From assembly GCA_036172665.1 (NCBI GenBank), contig CM069870.1:22170001-22234000 (forward strand): a DNA stretch of 64,000 nt, in the 5' to 3' direction. Below the pieces are notes generated by a model that saw only the letters and a program-made list of their open reading frames with translations, did not search any database and was not told the DNA's origin. Positions 43,552 to 56,204 of this stretch are shown here, in pieces (the stretch's first letter is position 1; the number at the start of each line of letters is the position of its first letter). This DNA comes from Prosopocoilus inquinatus. Taxonomy: Eukaryota > Arthropoda > Insecta > Coleoptera > Lucanidae. A program made the translations under genes and the position numbers.

Positions 43552-44045
43552 GTAAGTAGGTATGCAGTTCATTCTTTTTACACTAAAATTTTATGTTTGC
43601 ATGTGTATTTATAAGAAGGAAAGAAAAACGGTTAAATGATGATTTAAATGATACTTGCGAAGTTTTCTATGTCTCTGTATGCTATAATAACCGGTGTTTG
43701 ATACATTAATAATTTATATTTTTCCTGCTCTTTTGAGTGCATGTCAAGTGCATTTATTAAAAAAACATACTTATTAAAAACATATTTAGAATATCATTAA
43801 AAAGAAACTCACCCTATTTTTTATTTTTCCCCAATTATCTTTGATTCCGAAATGTTTTATCAATGTTGGCAAGGCTTTACGTTTACTATAATCAACGATT
43901 ACGTGCACATACCTGTAAGTTTACGCATAAATACAAATATACAAATACACAATCAATTTTTTTTACAATGCCTCATATAAAACGTATTATTATTTTTTGT
44001 TTATACATACCTACATATTTATTTTTGGTTACTTTAACATTTCAA

Positions 44046-44100
44046 TCAGTGGCGTAGCCATAGGGGTTGCAGGAATTGCGGCGGCGGCGGCGCCAAATAG
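44046..44100 (+). mobile_element. Truncated hAT-like terminus
   Basis: CAGTGGCGTAGCCATAGGGG is a typical hAT-type terminal sequence, followed by a GGC-rich run. No matching right end was found, so this is a fragment. Confidence 0.45.
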
Positions 44101-44210
44101 GGATGCATAAAACATGACTGTTTTCAAAACGTGCACAAAAACAAAGATGTTATAGGCGCCTGCCCATCGAAGCCAAAAAGTAAAAATTTTCGTTAACAAG
44201 CAAGTATGTA

Positions 44211-44558
44211 CAAGGTGTGGATAAAATATGGAACAAAATTCATATTTCTGTTATCTTGGATTTGATGAAAAAATCCTGAAACAGGTCGATTTTAGTTTTG
44301 TCCCATGCACTTTATGACATAGTGAATTTTATTCTGTGGCCATCTGATTGCACCCAGGTGAGACGTCATCAGTTTTTTCAAATGGTAACATCCGACTTTT
44401 ATTATCCCTTGTCGTTAAGTATTCCATTGTGCATTCAACGGTATAAAAAGTGTGGTATCTTACATAACAATTTTTTGGAGAAAAACACTTTCGAATTTAA
44501 AAAAATTAAAATTTTATTCCGATGATAAACTAATCAAAAATTATCAACAAATTAGATA
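44211..44558 (+). repeat. Left long terminal inverted repeat of the mariner-like element
   Basis: 348 bp. Pairs with 45895-46263 apart from scattered substitutions and one extra 20-bp stretch on the right. Starts CAAGGTGTGG next to TA. Confidence 0.9.
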
Positions 44559-44846
44559 CGTCTGAGGTGTACCTCGGATTGTCTTCAATCGAGACATCGA
44601 CCAGTCGACATAAGGGAAACAAAAAAACCCTATGCAGACCTTACCGTTTGTTCCTAGAACCGAATGATTTTTTAAATTTCCGGTTGATGATGTTTTTTAC
44701 AATTGAAAAACGCAAGTAACTATGGCGTAGACGAAAGTAATGTCAAAGTACTGTCAATTAGCTTATAACCGTATATAAAGTACTGCACCTGAGTATTCGT
44801 TTTGACTAGAACGAAAATTTGGTAGTGTTGAAAGTGAATCACGAAA

Positions 44847-45889
44847 ATGGCTTATTTGAGCGAACAAGACAGAATTCAAATTCTTATTATGGTTGGCTTT
44901 GGTGATAAAATACGTAGCCATGAAGAAGCCTGTCAATTGTTCAATGCAGAAAATGCAAACCGAACACCGATTTCGCGATCAACGGTGAGCAAAATTCGCA
45001 GAAACTGGCAGTGTGAAAGACAGACCCAAACAAGAACTGGAACTTGGAAGTTCAAAACAACCCCCACACTTCGACAAGAAACATTGCCAGAGATAATGCA
45101 GTCGACTTTTCCACAGTCGCAAAGTACTTGAAGAAGGAAAAATTTCATCCATATAAAATCCATCTCGTTCAGGAACTGAATGAAGATGACTTCGACCGCC
45201 GAAACGAGTTCTGTGAACAATTGATGCTACGATGCGATGAGAATCCCGAATTTTTCAGTAATGTGCTTTTTAACGACGAAGCAACTTTTAAAATAAACGG
45301 TCAGGTGAATCGCCATAATTGTAGATATTGGTCGGGCGAAAATCCTCGATGGGTTCGGGAGGGTCACACCCAAACCCAACAAAAAGTTAATGTGTGGGCG
45401 GGAATAATAGGAGATCGCGTTGTGGGACCTGTCTTTCTCGAGGGAAATTTAAACGCTGAAAGATATTTAGATTTTCTAAGATTTGACCTCGTGCCAGCAT
45501 TGGTAATACTGTTTCCGGACGAAACCAATCCTGATGCGCCTCATCCCAGAATCTGGTTCCAACAAGATGGAGCACCTCCACATTTTGGCCAGCATGTTCG
45601 CAGGTATCTCGACGAAATTTTCCCAGGGAGATGGATAGGACGAAGGGGAACAATTGACTGGCCTGCCCGCTCGCCAGATCTCACCCCACTCGATTTTTTT
45701 CTATGGGGTCATGTGAAATCAAAGGTGTACACAAATAAGCCACATGACTTGGATGACTTGAAAACTCGCATTTACGAGGAAATTCGCAATATTGACCCAG
45801 AGACAATATGACGTTCCGTAGAAAGTGTGTACGTCCGTCTTGGCCAATGTCAAATGGCCAACGGTGGACAGTTTGAACACCTCCGTTGA
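44847..45889 (+). pseudogene. Broken DD41D mariner-family transposase
   Basis: Cut-and-paste transposase. Starts MAYLSEQDRIQILIM with the N-terminal helix-turn-helix region common in insect mariner relatives. The frame changes near 44994 (the right frame continues FAETGSVKDRP) and again at about 45040, after which one frame runs to 45808. The DDE/D domain is complete: FNDEATF, WFQQDGAPPH and SPDLTPLD, with 41 residues between the second and third Asp. A TGA at 45809-45811 interrupts the C terminus, which would otherwise continue RRSVESVYVRLGQC to a stop at 45887. Two frameshifts plus a nonsense codon mean it cannot make active protein. DD41D spacing is the one described for rosa-type elements; classic mariner has DD34D. 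Confidence 0.92.
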
Positions 45890-45894
45890 TATTT

Positions 45895-46263
45895 TATCTA
45901 ATTTGTTGATAATTTTTTATTAGTTTATCATTTTTTGAATAGTTTATCATAGGAATAAAATTTTAATTTTTTTAAATTCGAAAGTGTTTTTCTCCAAAAA
46001 ATTGTTATGTAAGATACCAAACTTTTTATACCGTTGTATGCACAATGGAATACTTAACGACAAGGGATAATAAAAGTCTGATGTTACCATTTGAAAAAAC
46101 TGATGACTTCACTCCTGGATGCAATCAGATGGCTACAGAATGAAATTCACTATGTCATAAAATGCACGGGACAAAACTAAAATCGACCTGTTTCAGGATT
46201 TTTTCATCAAACCCAAGATAACAGAAATATGAATTTTGTTCCATACTTTATCCACACCCTGTA
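45895..46263 (-). repeat. Right long terminal inverted repeat of the mariner-like element
   Basis: 369 bp, ends CCACACCCTG next to TA. Longer than the left repeat owing to a small internal duplication. Confidence 0.9.
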
Positions 46264-46469
46264 TACTTTGGTGCTTGTATGGAACTTATGTTAATGTGGC
46301 CTGTTAAATTAATTACGATTTCTAACCACCGATTTGTGCAAAGGAAAAGTGAAATAAATGCACTCTACTTTGCATCCTCCACCTAACGCTGGTCGTCGGG
46401 CGTTTTCTTAACCTAAAATTTTGACAGCTCTTGTCACTTTTTAGAAAAACAAGATCAGAAATGAATAAT

Positions 46470-46596
46470 GCCCGATTTCTTCACCTCCTGATAAATTTAT
46501 CTGCCAGGTATTATCCTTGGAAACCATTTTATCGATAATAGTTTCCGACGATATTATCTGGCGGACAAATTTAGACCGTAGGTGAAGAAATCGGGC
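46470..46596. mobile_element. MITE-like palindrome, 127 bp
   Basis: GCCCGATTTCTTCACCT at the left is mirrored by AGGTGAAGAAATCGGGC at the right, and GATAAATTTATCTGCCAG by CTGGCGGACAAATTTA. No clear target duplication. Confidence 0.75.
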
Positions 46597-46989
46597 CTCC
46601 GAGTGGTCTCGTTTTGCTTAGGAAAGAAAATATTACGTCAAAGAAGAATTTTGATTATTACAATTTTTGAAACGCGTTTGACGTATCGCCCACTTCACTG
46701 ACGCATCGGACTTCAGCATAGAGATCACGACGAATAAAATTTTATTTTCGTGACGTCACATCGTCTCTAGGTGTTTGCTCATTGTATGGCGAGCGTCTGA
46801 CGTTGCTAGGCAACGTGATGAAGGTGATATCTGACGTGAATCCCTTTTTCAAATGGTAACAAAATTTAACTTTACTTTTTAAATTCTGTACAGTTTCTAA
46901 GTTACGTAATTCATTTGTTAATACATTTACATGTTTTTTTTTTTTCAAAAATAAATTACTACATATTTTTCATATTTTTTCAAATCGTA

Positions 46990-47690
46990 TTTTATCACAT
47001 GTAGGTGCACAACGTGAAATGGGAAAATAGTTTGGCGTAATTCTGAAAAGTTGGCAGAACTTTAAAATTTTACATATTTTTGATTTAACTCTCAAAATGT
47101 AATTCGACCGAGAGATGGCAGCATCCTTCAGATTTTGAAAGATTGATAAATATGTAGACTTTCTAATTTTTAATATTAAAAAAAACTCTCGATTAAATTT
47201 ATTGAGAAAAAATTTTAAATATTTTACGCAGTTTAAAGTGAGAAAATAGTATGGCATAATTCTCAAAAGATGACAGCATTTTATATATTAATATTAATAA
47301 TAAAGGAAATTTTAATTAAAATATTTTATCACGTGTCGGTACACAGTATGAAATGAGCAAAATAATTTGGCATAATTCTGAAAAAATGACATCGCTTTAA
47401 TTAATTTTACGTATTTTTGACTTAACTTTCAAAATGCAATTCGATCAAGAGATGGCAGCATCTTCAAATTTTAGTAATTCGACCAAGAGATGGCACCAAC
47501 CTGCAGAATTTAGAAGGTTGATAAATATGTTGACTTCCTAATTTTGAAAATTAAAAACGCTGTTAATTAAATTAAAAAAAAGCAAATTTAAATATTTACA
47601 CAGTTTGAATGAGAAAATAGTTTGACTTACTCTCAAAAGATGACAGCACTATTGGAAAATAGAAATAAAGGATTTTCCAAATCACGATAA
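46990..47690 (+). repeat. Diverged tandem repeat with AGAGATGGC motif
   Basis: About three copies with recurrent elements GAGAAAATAGTTTGG or GAGCAAAATAATTTGG, CATAATTCTGAAAA, AATTCGACCGAGAGATGGCA (47100) with variants at 47450 and 47483, and TTGATAAATATGT. Related words occur at 40750 and 42870. Confidence 0.65.
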
Positions 47691-48969
47691 TAAAGATTTT
47701 CCATTTCCAACTTAAAGTTTGGGGAAGCACTACAAGTAAAGAATGGAATCTATTATCCTAAAGCCGCGTCCACACCAATAAAAAAATTTCATAAATAGAT
47801 AAAACAGCGAAATCATATGATCGATTTTTTGACCTGACCTTGAAGCGGGTTTGCTACAGAATAAACTACCCTATGCAAGGCGGCCAAAAAAAATGATTTG
47901 CAACAAATTTTTTTAATAAAAATTTCGACGAACACGAGCAAATTTGTTTCAAATACAACACACAACGCAATTTTTTATTGTCTTAATGTACCTTATTTTT
48001 TCGCTTTTTCTGAATTTTCACCGTTTCAGAAAACTAGCTTTTTCAAGTCGTTACAAAAGAAATGACGCATTTTACTAATTGCATGTGTGAATAACCAGAC
48101 AACAATAACAGCGAAGCTTTCTTAGAACTCATAGGAATTTATCTTGTGAATCGCTGGTTAATTCTTCACACGGTATGTGTGGCAAACCGAATTGTTGATT
48201 GGTTAGTTGGTAAAAATGACGTTTTCAAGTTTTTCGTACAGTCGCGATCAAGTTAATCGAGACCGATTGACAGTTTTGTAACCCTTACTATAGCGTCAAT
48301 AAATCTGGGAATCTGATCGTGGATTAGTTATTTCCATTTGATCGGCGGTTAAGCGTGGTTCGCACGCATTCGCTGGAGTAGTAAACTCGGTTTGTCAGAT
48401 TAAATAAACAAAACGGATGCGGAAACTTGCAAGTTGAATAACCCGGTAAATCACAATGTTAACGCCTACCCGTTAATTACGTGTCTTCGCCGTTTAGCGT
48501 TAGCTTTTTCAGGGAAGTAAGTGTTCCTCGCTAATAAAATGACCGCGGAGCTATTTTTTCCCTAGATTGAGTGTGGCTCGCTTGCAATTAAGCAAATTAA
48601 AAGCTATTTTTGTTACGGGAGAGTCGGCGTTAAACTCATTTATATTTTGATGTTTGTATAATATTATTATCCATTCACGATCTTTTTGCAACTGTAGTAG
48701 TCCATATTATACTTAAACTATAAATTATATGTATTTTTCCCTAGGGAGTAAAAGTTATGATATACTTCGTAGGAAGTTGTCATTATATTGACGTTTGGCC
48801 TTAACCGTAGGCTTCTCTATTGTAAACCAGTGTTGCCAACTTAGGGAAAAAGGTGCTAAATCTAGAGGTAATTTCATACATTAGGAAAAAGGGGAAAATT
48901 GCAAGAACTCGTAGAAAACAAAAAAAATTTCTACTTCTTACTTCAAATTTTTCGAAACAAACTGAATAT

Positions 48970-50480
48970 TTTTTGTTTTGGAGTTTTCATTTCTGTGTTG
49001 GTGATGTCAAACCAAATCGCTGATTCGTTCCGTTGCTTCTGATCAATATTGCCAACGGTACTATTATAGACGTGTTCGTAATATTTAGCAGTTGGCACGA
49101 CGTACAATTTCAGCTTCAAAACCATATGCATTAAATATGATATTTTTTTTTATTATGAATATGAATGAAAATAAGTTTAAAATTAAAATTTAAAAAAATA
49201 TCTGATTTTTTAAATTATTGAGAAACAGTCAAAATAAAATTCACAAATTAAGAAAAGGAAAAGAGGGGGAGCAAAAATTAAATACTACATTTTCAGATAA
49301 TGAAACAGAAAAAGAGTAAACAATCAAAAACAAAGAAAAACGAACAACATTTTTGATTTCCCAGAAACACGATCGAGGTGGAAAAAATAAAATTTGTAAA
49401 TAATTTATATTTGTTTATGAAAAATTGTAAGCATTTAAAAAAAAAAAGAAAACCGTTTTCAGCAATCGAGAAAACCACTGTAAATGAAGAAAGAAACAAA
49501 AATATAGAAGAAAAAAGTCGAAACAAAAGTAGATTTAAAATTTAAAAAAATAATAACGAACGTTTAAGATCAATAATAATTCGAACTTCACAAAAACGAA
49601 GAAACAAAAGCAAATCACTATCATAATTTTTGAAGAATGAAAGAAAAAACAAATGGCGATTGTAATCATTCGCAAAGAAGAAAGAATGCTAATAAAACTG
49701 TTCGATTATTTAGTTTCAGTTTCAGTTTCTGTGTTGGTGATGTCAAACTAAACCGCTAAAAGTGAGCAAAGTTCACGCTGATTCGTTCCGTTGCTTCTGA
49801 TCAATATTGCCAACCGTACTATTATAGACGTGTTCGTAATATTTCGCAGTTGGCACGACGGACGTACAATTTCAGCTTTAAAATCATATGCGTAAATATT
49901 ATTATTTTTTAATATGAATATGAACGAAAATAAATTTAATAAAATTTAAAAAAAAATTTTTAATTACTGAGTAACATTTAACATGACATTTATAAATTAA
50001 GAAAAGGAAAAAAGGGAGCAAAAAATAATTGCTACATTTTGCGAGAATAAGACAGAAAAAGAGTAAACAATCAAAAACACAGAAAAACGAACATTTTTGA
50101 TTTCCCAGAAACACGATCGAGGTCGAAAAATTAAAATTTACAAATAATTTTTTGATTACTGAAAAACTGTAAATAATTTAAAAAGAAAGAAAATGGATTT
50201 AACCTCCTACAAACCAGTCTCCAATACATATTAATAATTTAAAAAGAAAACCGTTTTTCACAATCGAGAAACCCACTGGAAATGAAAAAAGAAACAAAAG
50301 TATAGAAGAAATAAATCGAAACGAAAGTAGATTTAAAATTTAAAAAATAATAACAATAACGAACATCCAACACTGATAATAATTCGAACACAAAAACGAA
50401 GAAACAAAAGAAAACACTATCATAATTTTTGAATCATTCGCAAAGGAGAAAGAATGTTAAAAATGTTCGATTATTTAATT
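48970..50480. repeat. Tandem duplication, unit about 745 bp
   Basis: TTTCTGTGTTGGTGATGTCA occurs at about 48991 and 49736, and the sequence that follows (TGATCAATATTGCCAAC, ATTATAGACGTGTTCGTAAT, then A-rich DNA and CCCAGAAACACGATCGAGGT) is repeated in the same order. The second unit has small insertions, e.g. TAAAAGTGAGCAAAGTTCAC. Confidence 0.88.
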
Positions 50481-51174
50481 TCAAAACGAACAGGAAAAAA
50501 CAAATGGCGATCGTAAATTTCACGACGGACATATTTACGAAAGCTAACGAAACAAACATAAACAGAAAAAGAAAAGAGAAACAAATTTTGTTTCAAAAAA
50601 AAAAACGGTAACGCAAAAAAAATCAGAAAGTGACTGAAATATTCAAACATGAAGACAAATGACGTTCGCAGGAAAAAGAAAAGCAGAAATGGATGGACAT
50701 GTTTGAGGATGAATTTCAATTTCAAACTTGAAAACAATAACCCATAAACAAGTGACGATCGCGTTACAATCGAAAAACAAAACTGCACACAAACTACTTT
50801 CAATAATATTTTTTATTTCAGACTGTTTTGTTATTTTTCCACCATCTCTGGATAATACGCTTTTTAACGTCAACGTATGATTTTTTTCTCGAAAATTGAT
50901 GAATTGGCAGCACTGCTTCTGATTGCAGAACTGCTGCAGAGTGCATTAATAAAGTGCAAGATGCCTGTTTTAATATTTCTCTTTCATTTGTTTTAACAGT
51001 TAATTGCAGGAAACATTTATAAATTTACTTAGGGATATTAATAAATATTTTTTTATTGTTTTATTACAATCATATTTTTAACTTTAACCTCTTATTTAAA
51101 TTTTCTTGATTAATTTAGGGAAAAACGGTATTCTGATCAAGTTGATTGGCAAAACTGTTGTGGTGAACGCAGAG

Positions 51175-51203
51175 AACTTAACTTAACTTAACTTAACTTA
51201 ACA
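51175..51203 (+). repeat. (AACTT)n microsatellite
   Basis: Between five and six uninterrupted units. Confidence 0.95.
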
Positions 51204-51229
51204 ACAATACTTTGTTCTGCAAATTTTCA

Positions 51230-51530
51230 CTGATTGCATATTGTCAAATACGAATGTCCCTATTACAATTTTTATTATTAAAAGTTCGGATTTTTCTATT
51301 TTTTTTACTTCCGATCGTGAATAAAATAGTATATTCAACAATACTGTGTTCTTCAATTTTTCATTGATTTTTCTTTCGAATAAAAAACTTAAATTTAGTT
51401 TTAAGCGTAAAATTGCATGTTGTCAAATACGAATGTCCCTATTATAATTTTTATTCTTAAAAGTTCGGATTTCTCTATTTTTTTTTACTCCCGATCGTGA
51501 ATAAAATAATATACATATTCGTACACACCT
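51230..51530 (+). repeat. Twofold direct repeat, about 181-bp period
   Basis: TTGTCAAATACGAATGTCCC occurs at 51241 and at about 51420, each followed by AAAAGTTCGGATTT and CCGATCGTGAATAAAAT. Confidence 0.88.
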
Positions 51531-52426
51531 CAGGAGAGAATATTATTATTTCAGTCGTCTGAGTGAATATGGGGTTAAGTCAAAATTTGTCCAAAATGAG
51601 TTGAATGGCTTATTATTATTATTATTATATTATTACTATTATTATTATTATTATCTGAAACTCCTATTCTTTGCATTATTATTGTAGAGTTGATGATACA
51701 AACAGATACTCTTAATTTAATTTCATAAAAAATAATTATCATGATAATAATTGAAGACCATAACTTCAAAAGGGTCTAAGTTCCAAAAAATAAAAAAATG
51801 ATGTTTTGACAGCAAATGGGTCTGTGAGCAAAGCCCAATGTCGTGCAAAAGCGTCTACGTACCTGTGGCTAAATAAAAAGGTGTAATAAATGAATCAGAT
51901 ATGACGTTATTTGTATATCCGTTTAAGATTTAGTAAATCAGTTTTTTCTTAATAACTCCTAAACATGTTTTTGGCACTTAAACCCTTTTGAAGTTACGGT
52001 CTTCAATTGTTTAGTTATATTCCTTCTCGGAGGTGCAATATCGTTGGATCTGAGTGTACCTACTTAATGATTATAAACTCCGGCAAACATTTTACTATTA
52101 CGTTTTAATGTTAAGAGATTTTGAACTGCATATATTATGTTAATATTTAAAGCATGATTAAACACTGATAACCTATTAATCTCCTTAGTCTACCCACACA
52201 TGTTATTGAAAAAGTCGAGCACTAAACCGTCTTGCTGTTCATGTGCCTTGTATTATAATTTTATCCGTAGGTTGAACTTCGATAAATTCGATCAAATCGG
52301 AAAAAAAACTTCATTTAATAATAACAATAATAAAAAATAAATTCTAAATTTTTCTTTTTTGATAAATATAAAAATTATTTTTTAATTCTTTTCTCCTGTT
52401 TAAATTCGTGCGCTATAGGGCCCCGC

Positions 52427-53190
52427 GAGGCCAAAAGCCACCCGCGTACCACTCCATATTTTGGCACCCATTCCATATTTTGGCACCCTCTGACAGATAA
52501 GGGTCAATTGTCAAAATTATTTTTAATAAGAAAAAAAATGTAAAAGAAAGAAAAATTAGAAAAAAATGGAAACAGAATTTTTTTTAATTTTTCTTTTTTT
52601 AAACATTTTCCTATACTTTAAAAAAATATTTTCCTTAATTTTTAAACATTTTCCTTCACTTTTTTCATGTTTAAGTCTATTTGCCGCGACCCCCAAGGAC
52701 GATCGGCCCAAACTTTTCTCTTGTTTAAGGAGGCCTCTCTTCAGATCCCCCCCCCCCCCCCCCCCCTTCCTCACAGAATGCAACTGAGCAAAGCTCGTTT
52801 GTTATTAATATTAGAAAAATGAAACTAAATCACAAAAACAAAAGGAACTAGGTAAAATGTAATTTGTTTTTTTTTCCAAACCGTAACAGCTTACGTAATT
52901 AATTTTTACTTAATAAAAAAATTATTACGTACGTTAAATTTTTTTTTATGAAAAATTTAACACACGAAAACTACAAAACAAACTTTTCTACTTTTGCCGC
53001 AATTAACTGTTATTTTTTAGTCGACGCGAGGTTGACGGCTTCATCGGGACAGTTCAGTCTTGTGGATAGTTTTTTAGAGTTTTTATCAGACGAGAAACTG
53101 TTTCCCATTAATTTTCTTTTTGTCGATAAAAGTGACAGAACATGTCCCGTGGCCGCACGCTTTGCACACATGGTTACGGGGGCCCTGATG
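52427..53190 (+). repeat. Single copy of the 23.6-25.3 kb repeat family
   Basis: Shares CTCCATATTTTGGC, ACATTTTCCTTCA, GAGGTTGACGGCTTCATC, CAGTCTTGTGGATAGTTTT and CACATGGTTACGGGGGCCCT. It includes a 20-base poly-C run at 52747-52766. Confidence 0.8.
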
Positions 53191-53535
53191 CGCTATGAAG
53201 TTCTACCATTTTTGATAAGATAACCAACAGTTAGTCCGCTAAAGGTAACTGAAAGGCCAAAATTTCAGAAAAGCACAGAACACAATGGAAAATAACTTTA
53301 ATAAACACGAAGCGAATACTACTTGAAGTATTGGCTGGTTGACTGGCTGGCTTGTTGCAACGACTGATATCAGGTATCCGGGCTAACCACGTTTTGTTGT
53401 TTGTATGGCTTATGTTTTGACAGGTTATCAACAACCAAATATGTGACATGACGATCTTTGAACGGGGGGGGGGGAGAAATAATATATCGCTTTCCCAATA
53501 ATTTTAATAATTATTTAAATAAAAACTGCAATATA

Positions 53536-54382
53536 CTCGGTGTCCCGCGCCATGTGCTCACCCTTCTAGAATCTTTATTTATTAATCGACTAACCGGAAT
53601 TTTGGAGACAATAAATTAAACAAAAAATGGTGTTTTTCGACATATTGCTAGTCGTCATAGGACTTCCGGTTTCGTTTGTCATTTTAAATGGAAAACCCAT
53701 TATTGTGATTTTTAACATTTTTACAGTATTTGAAATTTTCATTAGGTCTTAACTCATTTTTTTCGATAGAACCTCATATGTTTCTCTTAGTTCAAGAGAA
53801 CATTACTTTCTGATTACGTTGATACCAAACACATCATATTTTCTTTGAAAGTCATTTAAAATAATGGGAGTGTAAAATTTCAATAAGACATGCTCTATTT
53901 TAAATTATTTTCAAAGAAAAGATGACGTATTTGGTATCAGCGTACTCAGAAAAAAAATGTTCAGTTGACCTAAGCTAAGAAACATATGAGGTTCTATCGA
54001 AAAAAATGAGTTAAGACCTAATGAAAATTTCAAATACTGTAAAAATGTTAAAAATCAAAATACCATCAAAGGAGTAATTTTCTCGAAATATGTGATCACA
54101 TTATGTCGAAAAAAATGCGATTCATAGATTTCTAGATTGAAAAATAAAAAAGTTTTTTTTTTTCGTTGTCATGGAAACCAAAATTAACTATTGATGCGTG
54201 TTCGGACTCATAATGGTACGTAAATTTCAAATATATAAAAATATATAGGGTGTTCCCTTTAAAATAAGAAAGTTGATATCACTTCCGGCATTTTTTGCTT
54301 AATTTATTGTCTCCAAAATTCAGGTTAATGGATTAATAAATAAAGATTCTAGAAGGGTGAGCACATGGCGCGGGACACCCGG
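53536..54382. mobile_element. Inverted-repeat element A1, TA target site
   Basis: Ends GGTGTCCCGCGCCATGTGCT and its complement, TA on both sides (53534-53535 and 54383-54384), long imperfect arms of 100 bp or more (CTTCTAGAATCTTTATTTAT) and a self-complementary interior. 847 bp. Same family as 59399-60270. No transposase. Confidence 0.88.
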
Positions 54383-54975
54383 TATGGATAATTTTTTTTT
54401 TTAATTATGAATTTCCTTTCATCTTTATTTATCTCCCCATCAAATTAAATTTTATGTTTAATTTTTATAAAATTTGTTAATTCCACGTGTACAATTAACA
54501 AAAAGTTCAAAGAAAAAATATAACTTTTTAATGAAAATGTGTGGATTGGTAATTTCCTTTCACTCATTTATAAAGAAGACAAATAGAGTCGGAATAAGAG
54601 TTCTTACTTATTTAACAAGATTAAGGACATAAGTACGTAAAACATGATGTGTCTAGGAAATAGGACGTGTGTGAAAGTAACCTGCGAAGGCAAGCTTATC
54701 TAGGCGACTTGGTTGATGAATGATTAATTTAATTAATTTCCGAGTTCCTACTGGCGACATTTTTGTCCATATAAATTTATAGAGCGCTTTTTCTGTCGCC
54801 GCGATTCCATTCACATTACAATAAAGAAAAAACTGTACTTTAATAGTCTTGTTTTTTTTTTAATTACATTCATTAGCACTGGTAATTAGTGAGTTTATTA
54901 ACTTTAAGTTGGAAACATTTTGTATCGTCAAAGGATTGATTATTTATCCATGAGAGTAGTGACTATTTTGCAGTT

Positions 54976-55127
54976 AAAATTTTGAATAAAATTCAACGAA
55001 GGAGAAGCCTCGAGTCACTATAATTTTTTTTTGTAGGTTAAGTTTTCAAGTTCGGATTGGAAACTTAACCTACAAAGTTTTTTAGTAACTCGAGGCTACT
55101 CCTTCGATGAATTTTATTCAAAATTTT
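54976..55127. repeat. Near-perfect palindrome, arms about 65 bp
   Basis: AATTTTGAATAAAATTCA and AAGCCTCGAGT at the left are mirrored by ACTCGAGGCT and TGAATTTTATTCAAAATTTT at the right. The inner arms TGTAGGTTAAGTTTTC and GAAACTTAACCTACA enclose a loop of about 12 bp. Confidence 0.9.
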
Positions 55128-56204
55128 CAGTTGTTATATCCAACGTGTGTGCGAGAAAACTTTAGAGCGTACAAAAACGAAATAAATTCACATTCAATTC
55201 ATACACATATTATTCAGTTGTAAATCAAATTCTACACGTATAAAGTACAATTAAAAAATACAATCCAACTGTATCGAAGTCACGACAAGCACGTTAAAAA
55301 AAACAAAATAATGACTATTAATGAAGTGACAACTTTAAAAAATAAAGTACCTAAATCAACGATAATCACGAAAATTTCGACATGTCTGAACTCATCTAAA
55401 CTCGTCTGAAATTTCTATAAAATATCACCAAGCCTATTAAAAAAATCACTGAGAGCATTTAGTACATCCTTTTTTTACTAGATTTTAATTTTACTGCTTG
55501 TTGTTACTTGTAACGCTCTACATTAAAATTTCCATATTATTTTTAATTATTTCTTTCGTCATTTTTTTATTTTCTGCATTTACTAGTTGTTTTCTTAAAA
55601 AATTCGCTTTCGCCGGGCAAAACGTGAACAACTGCTTTTTGCTTTTAATTTTCTTTTTCATTCCGAAAAAGCAGCACGAATAGGAAAAAAAGGACGATTT
55701 TGTTATTAAAAATTCTAGCAATTTTTTTTATTAAAACCGAAAAAAAAGAAACAAAACAAAAGACAATCGATTAATTTAATAATTTAAGGAATTAATTAAA
55801 CAACAGCAGAAAAATTGTGGACCGCTGCTTCTTGTATTTATTTACTTTTTTAATTCCGAAAAGGCAGTATGAATAGAAAAAAATAAACAAATTCTTTGCG
55901 CGACCGACAAATAAAGCAGAAACAAAAACAAATTTCAAAAACAAAAGGCGATCAAGCAAATCAATCAAATAATAAAAATCGAATCGAAGACAGAATTAGA
56001 AGTACAGAATTGAAATCCTTACCAAGGTAACGATTCTCTTTCGAAAATTTGGAGAAAAAGAAAGACAACAAATTTTAGAAACGAAAGCGCTTAAACAACA
56101 AAAGATTAATCAAAATAACATAATAAGGAAAAACCTAACCCTGAAAGAGACAAAGGCAAATTGAAAAAAAAAATACGAAAAAAAGTTTAAAAATTAAATA
56201 AAAT

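Larger units (their letters stand above)
44211..46263 (+). mobile_element. Mariner-like transposon, DD41D type, 2053 bp
   Basis: TA flanks at 44209-44210 and 46264-46265. The terminal inverted repeats are very long: 44211-44558 against 45895-46263, clearly similar throughout, ending CAAGGTGTGGATAAA and TTTATCCACACCCTG. The right repeat has a roughly 20-bp duplicated segment near 45922-45950 (AGTTTATCAT twice). Between them lies a broken transposase gene. Upstream of it, TATATAAAG at about 44773 may be the element's own promoter. Confidence 0.92.
46264..53535. other. Intergenic, repeats only
   Basis: Contains a short MITE (46470-46596), an AGAGATGGC-bearing repeat region (46990-47690), a truncated copy of the hammerhead-family flanks (about 47795-47925), a 745-bp tandem duplication (48970-50480), microsatellites, and the single copy related to the 23.6-25.3 kb repeat. 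No gene recognised. Confidence 0.7.

Noticed and set aside
44201..44558. Long inverted repeats considered as a foldback element on their own
   Set aside because: The matching TA sites and the transposase between them show they are the termini of the mariner-like element.
50429..50803. Overlapping frames on both strands in A-rich DNA, like those at 39475-39947, 56328-57071 and 63026-63436
   Set aside because: Long frames arise from strand-biased A-rich composition; the translations are only Lys/Asn or Phe-rich runs.
51175..51203. (AACTT)n run considered as telomere-like sequence
   Set aside because: The insect telomere repeat is TTAGG; this is a different, short pentanucleotide microsatellite.
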